Assembly: GCA_030706605.1 (NCBI GenBank)
Contig: JAUZOE010000009.1
Location: 1-64,000 of the forward strand
Origin: Bacteroidota bacterium
Lineage (GTDB): Bacteria > Bacteroidota > Bacteroidia > Chitinophagales > Chitinophagaceae
Direction: 5' to 3'
Length of the DNA stretch: 64,000 nt
Position numbers and translations under genes: made by a program. Under the pieces are notes generated by a model. That model was not told where the DNA came from. It saw nothing but the letters and a program-made list of their open reading frames with translations, and searched no databases. Shown here one piece after another: positions 55,105-62,652 of the stretch (position 1 is the stretch's first letter; every line of letters begins with the position of its first letter).

Positions 55105-55536
55105 CTAATATAAAAAACTTAAAGCTATTTTATTTACAGGACTTTGCCCCGCTTTATTGTTCTGTAATGTTGATACCACCGTGGAATCATTTCTAATCTG
55201 ATCGATAATTGCCCCAGGAATATTTTTTAACCGGGTCACCAATGCCCGGAAAGCATATAGTCTTACCACCGCATTTTTATGTTTGGTTGCCAGTTGAGTC
55301 AATTCTTCCACTGAAGCACTTTTACGCAATTCTTCATATCGCCTGTCCCACACTGATCTGGTATCGCTGTTATCGGCCGATGGTGTAAATTTGTAAATGT
55401 TTGATTTAGCTATTTCCCTTACTATTTTTTTAACCGGATTGGAAGCTGTTGACCGGGGAAATGCAATTGCGTGAGGCAAAGTCAAAGCAATTGTATTGAC
55501 ACAACTGAAAAAAAGGAAGAAAAAATATTTTTTCAT
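55105..55536 (-). CDS. Exported protein of unknown function
   Basis: From the ATG at 55536 the protein has 143 residues with a signal peptide (KKYFFFLFFSCVNTIALTLP) and a mature part of two helical hairpins (VEELTQLATKHKNAVVRLYAFRALV), HEAT-like in pattern. The context around SDTRSVWDRRYEELRKSAS gives no recognised family. A longer frame starts ten codons earlier, but the signal peptide supports this start. It is divergent from prfB. Confidence 0.65.
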   Translation of the reverse strand: MKKYFFFLFFSCVNTIALTLPHAIAFPRSTASNPVKKIVREIAKSNIYKFTPSADNSDTRSVWDRRYEELRKSASVEELTQLATKHKNAVVRLYAFRALVTRLKNIPGAIIDQIRNDSTVVSTLQNNKAGQSPVNKIALSFLY

Positions 55537-55583
55537 GAGGCCTGTTTTTAAGCTAAAAAATGGCAAGAAGACTATACTTATTT

Positions 55584-55602
55584 TTTATCTTATAAAGATA
55601 AA
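55584..55602. repeat. Perfect hairpin in the prfB upstream region
   Basis: TTTATCTT and AAGATAAA flank ATA as a perfect eight-pair inverted repeat. It lies between the divergent exported-protein gene and prfB, about 20 bases before the prfB -7 element, and has no T-run of terminator type. It may be an operator; its role is unknown. Confidence 0.35.
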
Positions 55603-55624
55603 GAATCATTAACAGGATCATCAT

Positions 55625-55632
55625 TATATTTG
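55625..55632 (+). promoter_or_regulatory. -7 element of prfB
   Basis: TATATTTG matches TAnnTTTG exactly and ends only five bases before the prfB ATG, so the mRNA would be leaderless or nearly so. No -33 TTTG is visible at standard spacing. Confidence 0.5.
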
Positions 55633-55637
55633 CCACT

Positions 55638-56721
55638 ATGACTACAGAATTATTAAAAGATTTGAGAGACCGCCTGGTGGTTTTGAGGAGGTTTCTTTGA
55701 CGTCGAGAACCGCGAACAAAAAATAAATAACGATAAGCAATTATCACTTTCACCGGGCTTTTGGAACGATAGCGACAGAGCTACTTCTATATTAAAAGCC
55801 ATAAAAGTGAATGAGTATTGGCTCAATCTGTACATTGATGTAAAATCAAAAGTAGAAGATTTTGCGGTACTTTTTGAGTTCTGGAAAGAAGGCGAAGCTA
55901 CAGAAGATGAAGTGAAAATTGCCTATGACAGTTGCTTGAAAGCTGCTGAAGAAGCAGAGTTTAAAAGCACTTTAAATCAGCCCGAAGATGAGATGCCTGC
56001 TATTCTCCAGATAAACAGTGGCGCCGGTGGTACAGAAAGCCAGGACTGGGCCGATATGCTATTGCGCATGTACAGGATGTATGGTGAAAAACAAGGCTGG
56101 AGCGTTACAGAATTAGATTACCAGGAAGGTGATGGAGCAGGTATAAAAAGCGCTACATTGCAGTTTGACGGCCCATTTGCGTATGGTTTTTTAAAGGCGG
56201 AAAGTGGTGTACATCGGTTGGTACGCATTTCTCCTTTTGATAGCAATGCACGCAGGCATACGAGTTTTGCCAGCATTTATGTGTACCCTTTGATTGATGA
56301 TTCCATTGAAATAAAAGTAAACCCTGCAGATGTGGAATGGGCATTTTTTAGAAGTGGTGGAAGTGGAGGACAAAACGTAAACAAAGTAGAAACCGCCGTA
56401 AGATTAACACATAAACCTTCCGGTATAATAGTGGAATGTCAGCAGGCACGAACCCAGGGCGAAAATCGTGAAAAAGCAATGGCCATGCTGAAAAGCCGGT
56501 TATATGAAGAAGAGATGCGCAAGCGGCAGGAAAAATTAAATGCATCAAATGCCACTAAGAAAAAAATAGAATGGGGAAGCCAGATCAGAAGTTATGTATT
56601 TCACCCATATAAAATGATTAAAGACCATCGCACTGATTATGAAGTAGGTAATATTGGTCCTGTGATGGATGGCGAACTGGATGGATTTATAAAGGCTTAT
56701 CTGATGATGGAAGCCTCATAA
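55638..56721 (+). CDS. prfB: Peptide chain release factor 2, with programmed +1 frameshift
   Basis: The gene is read in two frames. Codons 1-20 from ATG 55638 end in CTT TGA; after a +1 shift the frame from GAC at 55699 continues [20 protein letters not shown] through to the stop at 56721, giving a product of about 360 residues, the normal RF2 length. RF2 landmarks are intact: the SPF motif ([14 protein letters not shown]) that reads UGA/UAA and the GGQ motif ([12 protein letters not shown]) that triggers hydrolysis. The in-frame UGA is an autoregulatory site: when RF2 is scarce the ribosome shifts. The 20-codon first part matches the usual N-terminus. Confidence 0.95.
55686..55701 (+). promoter_or_regulatory. 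RF2 programmed frameshift site
   Basis: AGGAGG (55686-55691), one TTT codon, then CTT TGA C (55695-55701). The Shine-Dalgarno-like hexamer lies three bases before the slippery CTT, as in the classic RF2 site. Two unrelated frames flanking it both match RF2, so the shift is needed to make the protein. Confidence 0.92.
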
Positions 56722-56811
56722 TTGATAATTCAAAACAGATACAAAACAATATGATAATTAAACAAATTATCAATATAACAGTTACACAATTACTTTTAAA
56801 ATAATTTGCAT

Positions 56812-57975
56812 ATGCCTTCCATCCTGATAATTGATGATGAAATCGCGATTAGAAAAACCCTTACCGAAATACTTGGATATGAAGGATATAAAATTGATGA
56901 AGCGGCTGATGGTGAAGAAGGGTTGAAAAAGTTTAAAGAAAAAAATTATGACCTGGTTCTTTGCGATATTAAGATGCCCAAGCTGGATGGTATAGAATTC
57001 CTTGAAAAAGCAAAAGAAATCAATCATGAAATTCCCATAATTATTATAAGCGGGCATGGTAATATTGAGACTGCGGTAGAAGCTGTTAAGAAAGGAGCCT
57101 TTGATTATATATCCAAACCCCCGGATCTAAACCGGATGCTGATCACCCTTCGGAATGCAATGGATAAAACTACTCTTGTTGCCGAAACAAAAGTATTAAA
57201 ACGGAAGGTGAGCCGCGTGCAGGAAATAGTTGGAGAATCAGCTCCGATAAAAAAAATCAAAAATACCATAGATAAAATAGCCCCTACAGAAGCAAGAGTT
57301 TTAATTACCGGAGATAATGGAGTAGGAAAAGAACTGGTAGCCCGGTGGATTCATGAGAAAAGCGCACGGAGCAATGCCCCGATGGTTGAAGTAAATTGTG
57401 CAGCCATCCCCGGAGAATTAATAGAAAGTGAATTATTTGGGCATGAAAAAGGAAGTTTTACCTCTGCTGTAAAACAACGCATCGGGAAATTTGAGCAGGC
57501 AAGTGGAGGCACGTTATTTTTAGACGAAATAGGAGACATGAGCCTGAATGCCCAGGCAAAAGTATTGCGGGCTTTGCAGGAAGGGAAAATTACAAGGGTT
57601 GGGGCCGATAGAGACATTAGTGTAGATGTAAGAGTAATTGCCGCAACCAATAAAGATCTTTTAAAAGAAGTAGACGATAAAAATTTTCGCCTTGATTTAT
57701 ATCACCGCCTGGGAGTTATTATTTTGCATGTACCTTCATTAAATGAACGTATATCTGATATTCCAATGCTGGTAGATCGCTTTTTAGAAGATGTCGCTTC
57801 AGATTACGGACAACCCAAAAAAAACATGGAAAAAAAAGCGCTTGATCTTTTGCAAAAATATAAATGGACAGGTAACATACGCGAACTGCGGAATGTAGTA
57901 GAACGATTAATTATTTTATCCGGAAAGACCATCACTGCTGAGGATGTAGAAAATTACGTTTTGCCCAAAAAATAA
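56812..57975 (+). CDS. NtrC-family sigma-54 response regulator without HTH
   Basis: From ATG 56812 the protein has 387 residues: a receiver domain with D8/D9, the phosphorylated D52 (CDIKMPKLDG) and K102, a linker, and an AAA+ domain with Walker A GDNGVGKE (167-174), Walker B TLFLDEIGD (234-242) and the sigma-54 contact loop, which reads GSFTSA (214-219) rather than GAFTGA. The protein ends RLIILSGKTITAEDVENYVL and lacks the C-terminal Fis-type helix-turn-helix. It may act without direct DNA binding. No sensor kinase is adjacent. Confidence 0.88.
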   Translation: MPSILIIDDEIAIRKTLTEILGYEGYKIDEAADGEEGLKKFKEKNYDLVLCDIKMPKLDGIEFLEKAKEINHEIPIIIISGHGNIETAVEAVKKGAFDYISKPPDLNRMLITLRNAMDKTTLVAETKVLKRKVSRVQEIVGESAPIKKIKNTIDKIAPTEARVLITGDNGVGKELVARWIHEKSARSNAPMVEVNCAAIPGELIESELFGHEKGSFTSAVKQRIGKFEQASGGTLFLDEIGDMSLNAQAKVLRALQEGKITRVGADRDISVDVRVIAATNKDLLKEVDDKNFRLDLYHRLGVIILHVPSLNERISDIPMLVDRFLEDVASDYGQPKKNMEKKALDLLQKYKWTGNIRELRNVVERLIILSGKTITAEDVENYVLPKK

Positions 57976-58003
57976 TTTTTTCTTCAAAAACTGATCAATA
58001 TTT

Positions 58004-58645
58004 ATGAAGCATATTTACTGCATAAGTGGGTTTGGAGCAGATGAACGCGTATTTAAATACTTAGATTTTGGGGAGAATGAATTTCATTTTATTCCCTGGA
58101 AAATTCCCGAAAAAAAAGAGACGATTCAGGCATATGCGGGAAGGATGCGGGAAGACATTCTACACCCTACTCCTGTTTTAATGGGCTTATCATTTGGAGG
58201 AATGATGTGTGTTGAAATTGCAAAAATCATTACTCCTGAAAAAATTATCCTGTTATCCAGCATAGAAACCATTCATGAAATGCCCTTGTCTATGCGTATT
58301 GCAGGCAAATTGCATATTAATAAATTGCTACCCATTCGCCCTTACTCATTCCTGGCCCCTATTGAAAATTACAATTTGGGCGTAGAAACCAAAGAAGAAA
58401 AAGAATTGATTAAAGACTATCGGAAAAATATTAACCTGAAATATAATTCATGGGCTGTTGAACAGATTCTTCAATGGAAAAATGTTTGGAAACCTCCCAA
58501 CAGGATACACATACACGGAGGCAAAGACCATATTTTCCCCATTAAATATATTAATGCAGACTATATTATCCAGGACGGAGGGCATTTACTACCCATGAAC
58601 AGAGCCAATAAAGTGAATAAAATATTGGAAGAGATATTGAATTGA
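58004..58645 (+). CDS. Alpha/beta-fold hydrolase
   Basis: The 213-residue protein has the nucleophile elbow GLSFGG (in LMGLSFGGMMCVEIA), a plausible acid in IHGGKDH and a C-terminal histidine in IQDGGHLLPMN, so the catalytic triad is complete. The short length and lack of lid insertions suggest a small esterase or similar; substrate is unknown. It follows the NtrC-type gene by 28 bases and may be co-transcribed with it. Confidence 0.8.
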   Translation: MKHIYCISGFGADERVFKYLDFGENEFHFIPWKIPEKKETIQAYAGRMREDILHPTPVLMGLSFGGMMCVEIAKIITPEKIILLSSIETIHEMPLSMRIAGKLHINKLLPIRPYSFLAPIENYNLGVETKEEKELIKDYRKNINLKYNSWAVEQILQWKNVWKPPNRIHIHGGKDHIFPIKYINADYIIQDGGHLLPMNRANKVNKILEEILN

Positions 58646-58740
58646 TTGTATTTTTTATAACTAATTGTATGTGTTTAAATGTATTGTTAAACTAATGATA
58701 ACTATTTCCACACTGTATTTTAATAAGAACTTTTAAATGG

Positions 58741-58748
58741 TACTTTTG
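58741..58748 (+). promoter_or_regulatory. -7 element of lepB
   Basis: TACTTTTG matches TAnnTTTG exactly and lies 23 bases before the lepB start. A -33 TTTG is not seen at standard spacing. Confidence 0.5.
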
Positions 58749-58771
58749 TCAGCATTACAAAAATTTTACAA

Positions 58772-60307
58772 ATGAGTATAGGTCTACTTTTATTTATAGT
58801 TACTTTTATTGCTGCCCTTATCGGGTTATACGGGATGTTTAAAAAGGCTGGAATCACTCCATGGAAGGCTTTAATTCCCTTGTATAATACCTGGTGCATG
58901 GTAGAAAAAATGGAAATTAAAAAGATATGGTTCTTTCTCCAGCTAATTCCTATTGCAGGCCAGTTTATAACTATTTGGATCTTGATAAAATTTGTAGAAC
59001 ATTTTGGCCGTTTTGGCGTTTTCCATCATTTTCTTACCGTGTTTTTCCCTTTTATTTATTTCCCTTATTTAGGTTTTTCTGATAACGAAAGATATGCCGG
59101 TATAGCAGTTGTAAAAAATTATAAAAAGGGAGCGATACGAGAATGGATAGACGCAGCCGTATTCGCCGTAGTGGCAGCCACCTTAATACGCACCTTTGTT
59201 TTTGAAGCCTATACCATTCCCACTCCTTCCATGGAAAAGACGTTGCTTGTGAATGATTTTTTATTCGTGAGTAAGTTTGCCTATGGCCCTCGCATTCCTA
59301 ATACACCATTGGCATTACCTTTTATGCATCATACCATCATTGGGACTAATACCAAATCTTATGTGGAATGGATCCACATTCCCTATACACGCTGGTTTGC
59401 TAGACCTGTAAAAAGAGGAGATGTGGTAGTTTTTAATTTCCCGGCAAATGATACATTAATCAATGATAGCCAGCATGGCTCAGAGATTACCTATTACCAG
59501 GAAATCCAGGGCAGAATGATGTCTGATCATATATCTGAAGAAGAGGCCAGGCAGCGGGTGATTGATCAATACGGTGATATGATTATCACTCGTCCTGTGG
59601 ATAAAAGAGAAAATTTTATTAAACGATGTGTAGGTATTGCCGGAGATACTTTGCAAATCAAAAGCAGGATTTTGTATATTAATGGTGTTGCACAGGCTTT
59701 ACCCAAACATCATGAATTTAATTACCAGGTTAATACCACCGGACCTCTTGATCCTGATCAACTGAACAGCATAGGTATACAGTATAGTGATGATCAAAAT
59801 AAGAACCAGGTTAGAATGATAGGAACCAATAGTTACCAGATTGGCATGAGCGATGATGAACTGGTTCAACTAAAAATGCTGCCTGGCGTAAAAAGTATTC
59901 AACCTATGCCACTGTCGGATTATGATAAGAGTCCGTTCTTATTTCCATATGTTACTGGAAACGGATGGACAGTGGATGATTATGGCCCGATGTGGATTCC
60001 AAAAAAAAGTGCTACTATTCCATTGACACCTGAAAATATTACCCGCTATAAACGTTGTATAATTGCTTACGAAGGCAACAAGTTTGAAGAAAAAAACGGC
60101 CAATATTTAATCAATGGCCAGCCAGCAACCAGCTATACTTTTAAAATGAATTATTACTGGATGATGGGTGACAATCGTCATAATTCTCTGGATAGTCGTT
60201 TCTGGGGTTTTGTACCTGAAGACCATATTGTCGGTAAAGCATCCCTTATTTGGTTCAGCTACGATAAAGGGCCTCGCTGGAGCAGGATATTTAAAGTAAT
60301 CAGGTAG
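58772..60307 (+). CDS. lepB: Signal peptidase I with N-terminal membrane extension
   Basis: This 511-residue protein is longer than most signal peptidases. Residues 1-100 form three or four hydrophobic segments like a DUF5684-type domain (TPWKALIPLYNTWCMVEKM). The catalytic part begins about residue 125 and shows the nucleophile serine in IPTPSMEKTLL (S153), the general-base lysine in NFIKRCVGIAGDTL (K284) and the conserved GDNRHNSLDSR box (466-476). About 150 residues inserted between boxes D and E (roughly 300-455) are unusual in length. It removes signal peptides at the inner membrane. Confidence 0.92.
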   Translation: MSIGLLLFIVTFIAALIGLYGMFKKAGITPWKALIPLYNTWCMVEKMEIKKIWFFLQLIPIAGQFITIWILIKFVEHFGRFGVFHHFLTVFFPFIYFPYLGFSDNERYAGIAVVKNYKKGAIREWIDAAVFAVVAATLIRTFVFEAYTIPTPSMEKTLLVNDFLFVSKFAYGPRIPNTPLALPFMHHTIIGTNTKSYVEWIHIPYTRWFARPVKRGDVVVFNFPANDTLINDSQHGSEITYYQEIQGRMMSDHISEEEARQRVIDQYGDMIITRPVDKRENFIKRCVGIAGDTLQIKSRILYINGVAQALPKHHEFNYQVNTTGPLDPDQLNSIGIQYSDDQNKNQVRMIGTNSYQIGMSDDELVQLKMLPGVKSIQPMPLSDYDKSPFLFPYVTGNGWTVDDYGPMWIPKKSATIPLTPENITRYKRCIIAYEGNKFEEKNGQYLINGQPATSYTFKMNYYWMMGDNRHNSLDSRFWGFVPEDHIVGKASLIWFSYDKGPRWSRIFKVIR

Positions 60308-60607
60308 ACATATTTAATTTACAACCAATATCACATTATCTGAATTTTATTAGAGATATAAGGGGATAGTATAAATGATATGGCAAGCAAAGAACTGAAG
60401 CAGACAGAGTTTGAAGCTAAAGTAAATACATCGTAGATAGGTCGTATTAATTTATATCTAACACCTTAGTAATGATGCCCCCAATGAAGCAAAAAGATTA
60501 CAGGAAGTCATTTTTTGCAACGGAGACTTTTGGCAAATGCACACACTATTCAGCTGATAAAATATATGCGACCAATGCCGTCAGAAGCTATTGCCAAGAA
60601 AATAATA
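60308..60607. other. Gap after lepB with fragmentary frames
   Basis: Three overlapping plus-strand frames occur between 60472 and 60607 and run into the end of the next gene; the peptide NAHTIQLIKYMRPMPSEAIA in one of them is protein-like but no frame has a clear start or domain. It may be decayed coding sequence or chance. No terminator is evident after lepB. Confidence 0.3.
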
Positions 60608-61573
60608 TTATTGCTGTTGCTGCTGCTGTACTTCAAGATTGTATCTGTAAGAATTAATGGGTTCTCCGGGATTTTTTACCTGGTAACTGAATTTGGGTAA
60701 GCCCTGCTTTTCAGACGATTTCCTGGTGTTTCCGTTTTTGATTTCGACTGAAACTTCCAATGTATGCTCTCCTGATCCTTTATAAGTACCTTTTACAGGA
60801 GTACAGTCAGCAAAATTCCTTCCTTTTGCGAGGCGTATGTGCTGATCATTTACTATACAGTTATTAGTTGGGTCAAGTCCCAGCCAACCATAATTAGGAA
60901 TAAAGGCTTCTACCCAGGCATGCGTTGCGCCCTCGCCCCGCATTTCTTTACCTTTTGGACAAATGTAACCACTTACATAACGGGAAGGTATTTTAAACAT
61001 GCGCAGGAATATCAATAATATATGAGCGAAGTCCTGGCACACTCCAGCTTTTAATTGCCACACATCTTCAGTTTTGGATTCTACACTTGTTATACCCTTT
61101 TGATAAGTAAAATTATTATATACATATTCTGAAAGGGCACTTGCATTTTGCAAGGGAGTTCTTTCTTCATTGATGAATTCGCATAAAATATTCTTTACTT
61201 CATCATGTGAAATAAAATATTCAGGTTTTAAAAAATCCATATACGCAGTATGGTGTTTTAATTCCTTTAAAATTTCCCATTGTGATGAAGCATCCATATC
61301 ATCAGTAGGGAAAATTATGGGTTTGGTAATTACATCTGCTACAGATTCTATCAATAAGCTGGTATGTGGCTTTATAACAGAAAAGACACCTATATGATTC
61401 CCAAAATAATCTACAAAATTTTCTATAACGGGATCATTTGAAATTCTTATTTCATGATTTCTTACTTCCAGGAGTGCATCAATAATTGGATACAACATGA
61501 TCTGGTTGATGCAATCTATTACGGTGGATGTGTAAGAATACCGGGTGATATGTTTTATTTTATAAGTGGACAT
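60608..61573 (-). CDS. Transglutaminase-like cysteine peptidase family protein
   Basis: The 321-residue protein has an N-terminal beta-sandwich (about 1-150), then a transglutaminase-like core with the cysteine in AGVCQDFAHILL, the histidine in THAWVEAFIPNYGWLGLDPT and the aspartate in the same segment. The C-terminus ends in a polyglutamine tract encoded by CAG/CAA repeats. With the two following genes it forms the known alpha-E/ATP-grasp/transglutaminase cassette. Its reaction is unproven. The stop is at 60608 and the next gene starts upstream at 61583, ten bases away. Confidence 0.82.
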   Translation of the reverse strand: MSTYKIKHITRYSYTSTVIDCINQIMLYPIIDALLEVRNHEIRISNDPVIENFVDYFGNHIGVFSVIKPHTSLLIESVADVITKPIIFPTDDMDASSQWEILKELKHHTAYMDFLKPEYFISHDEVKNILCEFINEERTPLQNASALSEYVYNNFTYQKGITSVESKTEDVWQLKAGVCQDFAHILLIFLRMFKIPSRYVSGYICPKGKEMRGEGATHAWVEAFIPNYGWLGLDPTNNCIVNDQHIRLAKGRNFADCTPVKGTYKGSGEHTLEVSVEIKNGNTRKSSEKQGLPKFSYQVKNPGEPINSYRYNLEVQQQQQQ

Positions 61574-61582
61574 TTTATTGAA

Positions 61583-62518
61583 TTAAGAATTACCAAAATA
61601 ATGTTTGCTGAAAGCGGCAGAAATTTCGAATAAATCAAGCCTTATCTGGAACAAAAAGGCATCTAATGTTTTAATATCACTTTCATGCAGGTTGCTATAT
61701 TTAATGTTGTTCATCACTTTCCCGATTAAAAATTCAAGACGTTCATAATTTTCATGCAAGCTTTCTTCTCTTAATCTTCCGAAATATTTATAGAGGCGCT
61801 CAATGCTGTATAAAATGGAATGAGGAAAATCAGGGTTATATAAAATGAGATCCAGGGTATTTTTTGTTGTGAAATTTCCTTTATAGGTTTTTAAATATAC
61901 CTCAAATCCAAATAGTGAATACAACAAATATCTTAGTTTCATCGCTGCATGACCTTCATGAGGGTCATTGCGCAATTCATTCATTTTTATTCTTGTAATA
62001 TCTGTTGAATGTATAGCCCTTTCAATGAATTTGCCAATATTAATGAAAGTGAAACCTTCTCCCCGGGTCATAGTATTATCAACTGTTCCGGTAAATAATA
62101 AGCCGTTTCTTATTAAAAAATCAATAGAGGAAACAGGGTCTGCTATACTTGCTTCTTTCCTTAAATTATCATCTCGTATATAATGATAATAATCATTAAG
62201 ACATTGCCATACTTCCTTAGTGATATGATCTTGAATTCCTCTTGCATTTTCTCTTGAAAACATCACATTATTATAGGCAGAGGCACTATTAGTACGACTA
62301 AAGATCATATATGCCAAAGCCTTTGAAGAACTTGTTTCTATAGATTTAATTTCATCATCCGTTAATTCCCCGTAAATTTTAATAAGAGACCGCCATTGAA
62401 AGTCATCAGCATCATCCTGAGATGAAATGTACTGAGTTAAGATAACCTGTAGCATACCATTGGTTCTTTCCATGTATCTGCCAAGCCAATAAATTGTGTC
62501 TGCAACTCTACTTAACAT
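61583..62518 (-). CDS. Alpha-E domain protein
   Basis: From the ATG at 62518 the protein has 311 residues, almost entirely helical, and begins LSRVADTIYWLGRYMERTNG, the signature of the alpha-E domain (DUF403). Other family landmarks are RGIQDHITKEVWQCLNDY and SLHENYERLEFLIGKVM. Upstream frame is open 27 codons more but lacks the signature. Such proteins always accompany ATP-grasp and transglutaminase partners; their role in peptide synthesis is inferred from genomic context. It lies between those two partners here. Confidence 0.88.
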   Translation of the reverse strand: MLSRVADTIYWLGRYMERTNGMLQVILTQYISSQDDADDFQWRSLIKIYGELTDDEIKSIETSSSKALAYMIFSRTNSASAYNNVMFSRENARGIQDHITKEVWQCLNDYYHYIRDDNLRKEASIADPVSSIDFLIRNGLLFTGTVDNTMTRGEGFTFINIGKFIERAIHSTDITRIKMNELRNDPHEGHAAMKLRYLLYSLFGFEVYLKTYKGNFTTKNTLDLILYNPDFPHSILYSIERLYKYFGRLREESLHENYERLEFLIGKVMNNIKYSNLHESDIKTLDAFLFQIRLDLFEISAAFSKHYFGNS

Positions 62519-62652
62519 AAGCGTTTTAATAAAAGATTTAGAAGTTATTAAAAAATAAATCATCGCTTCCGTAAGCGGACTAATTACTTGTATATCCAAT
62601 ATTCAATAAACGAATATCGAACTACATTTTATTTCTCATATCTCCCAATCTT

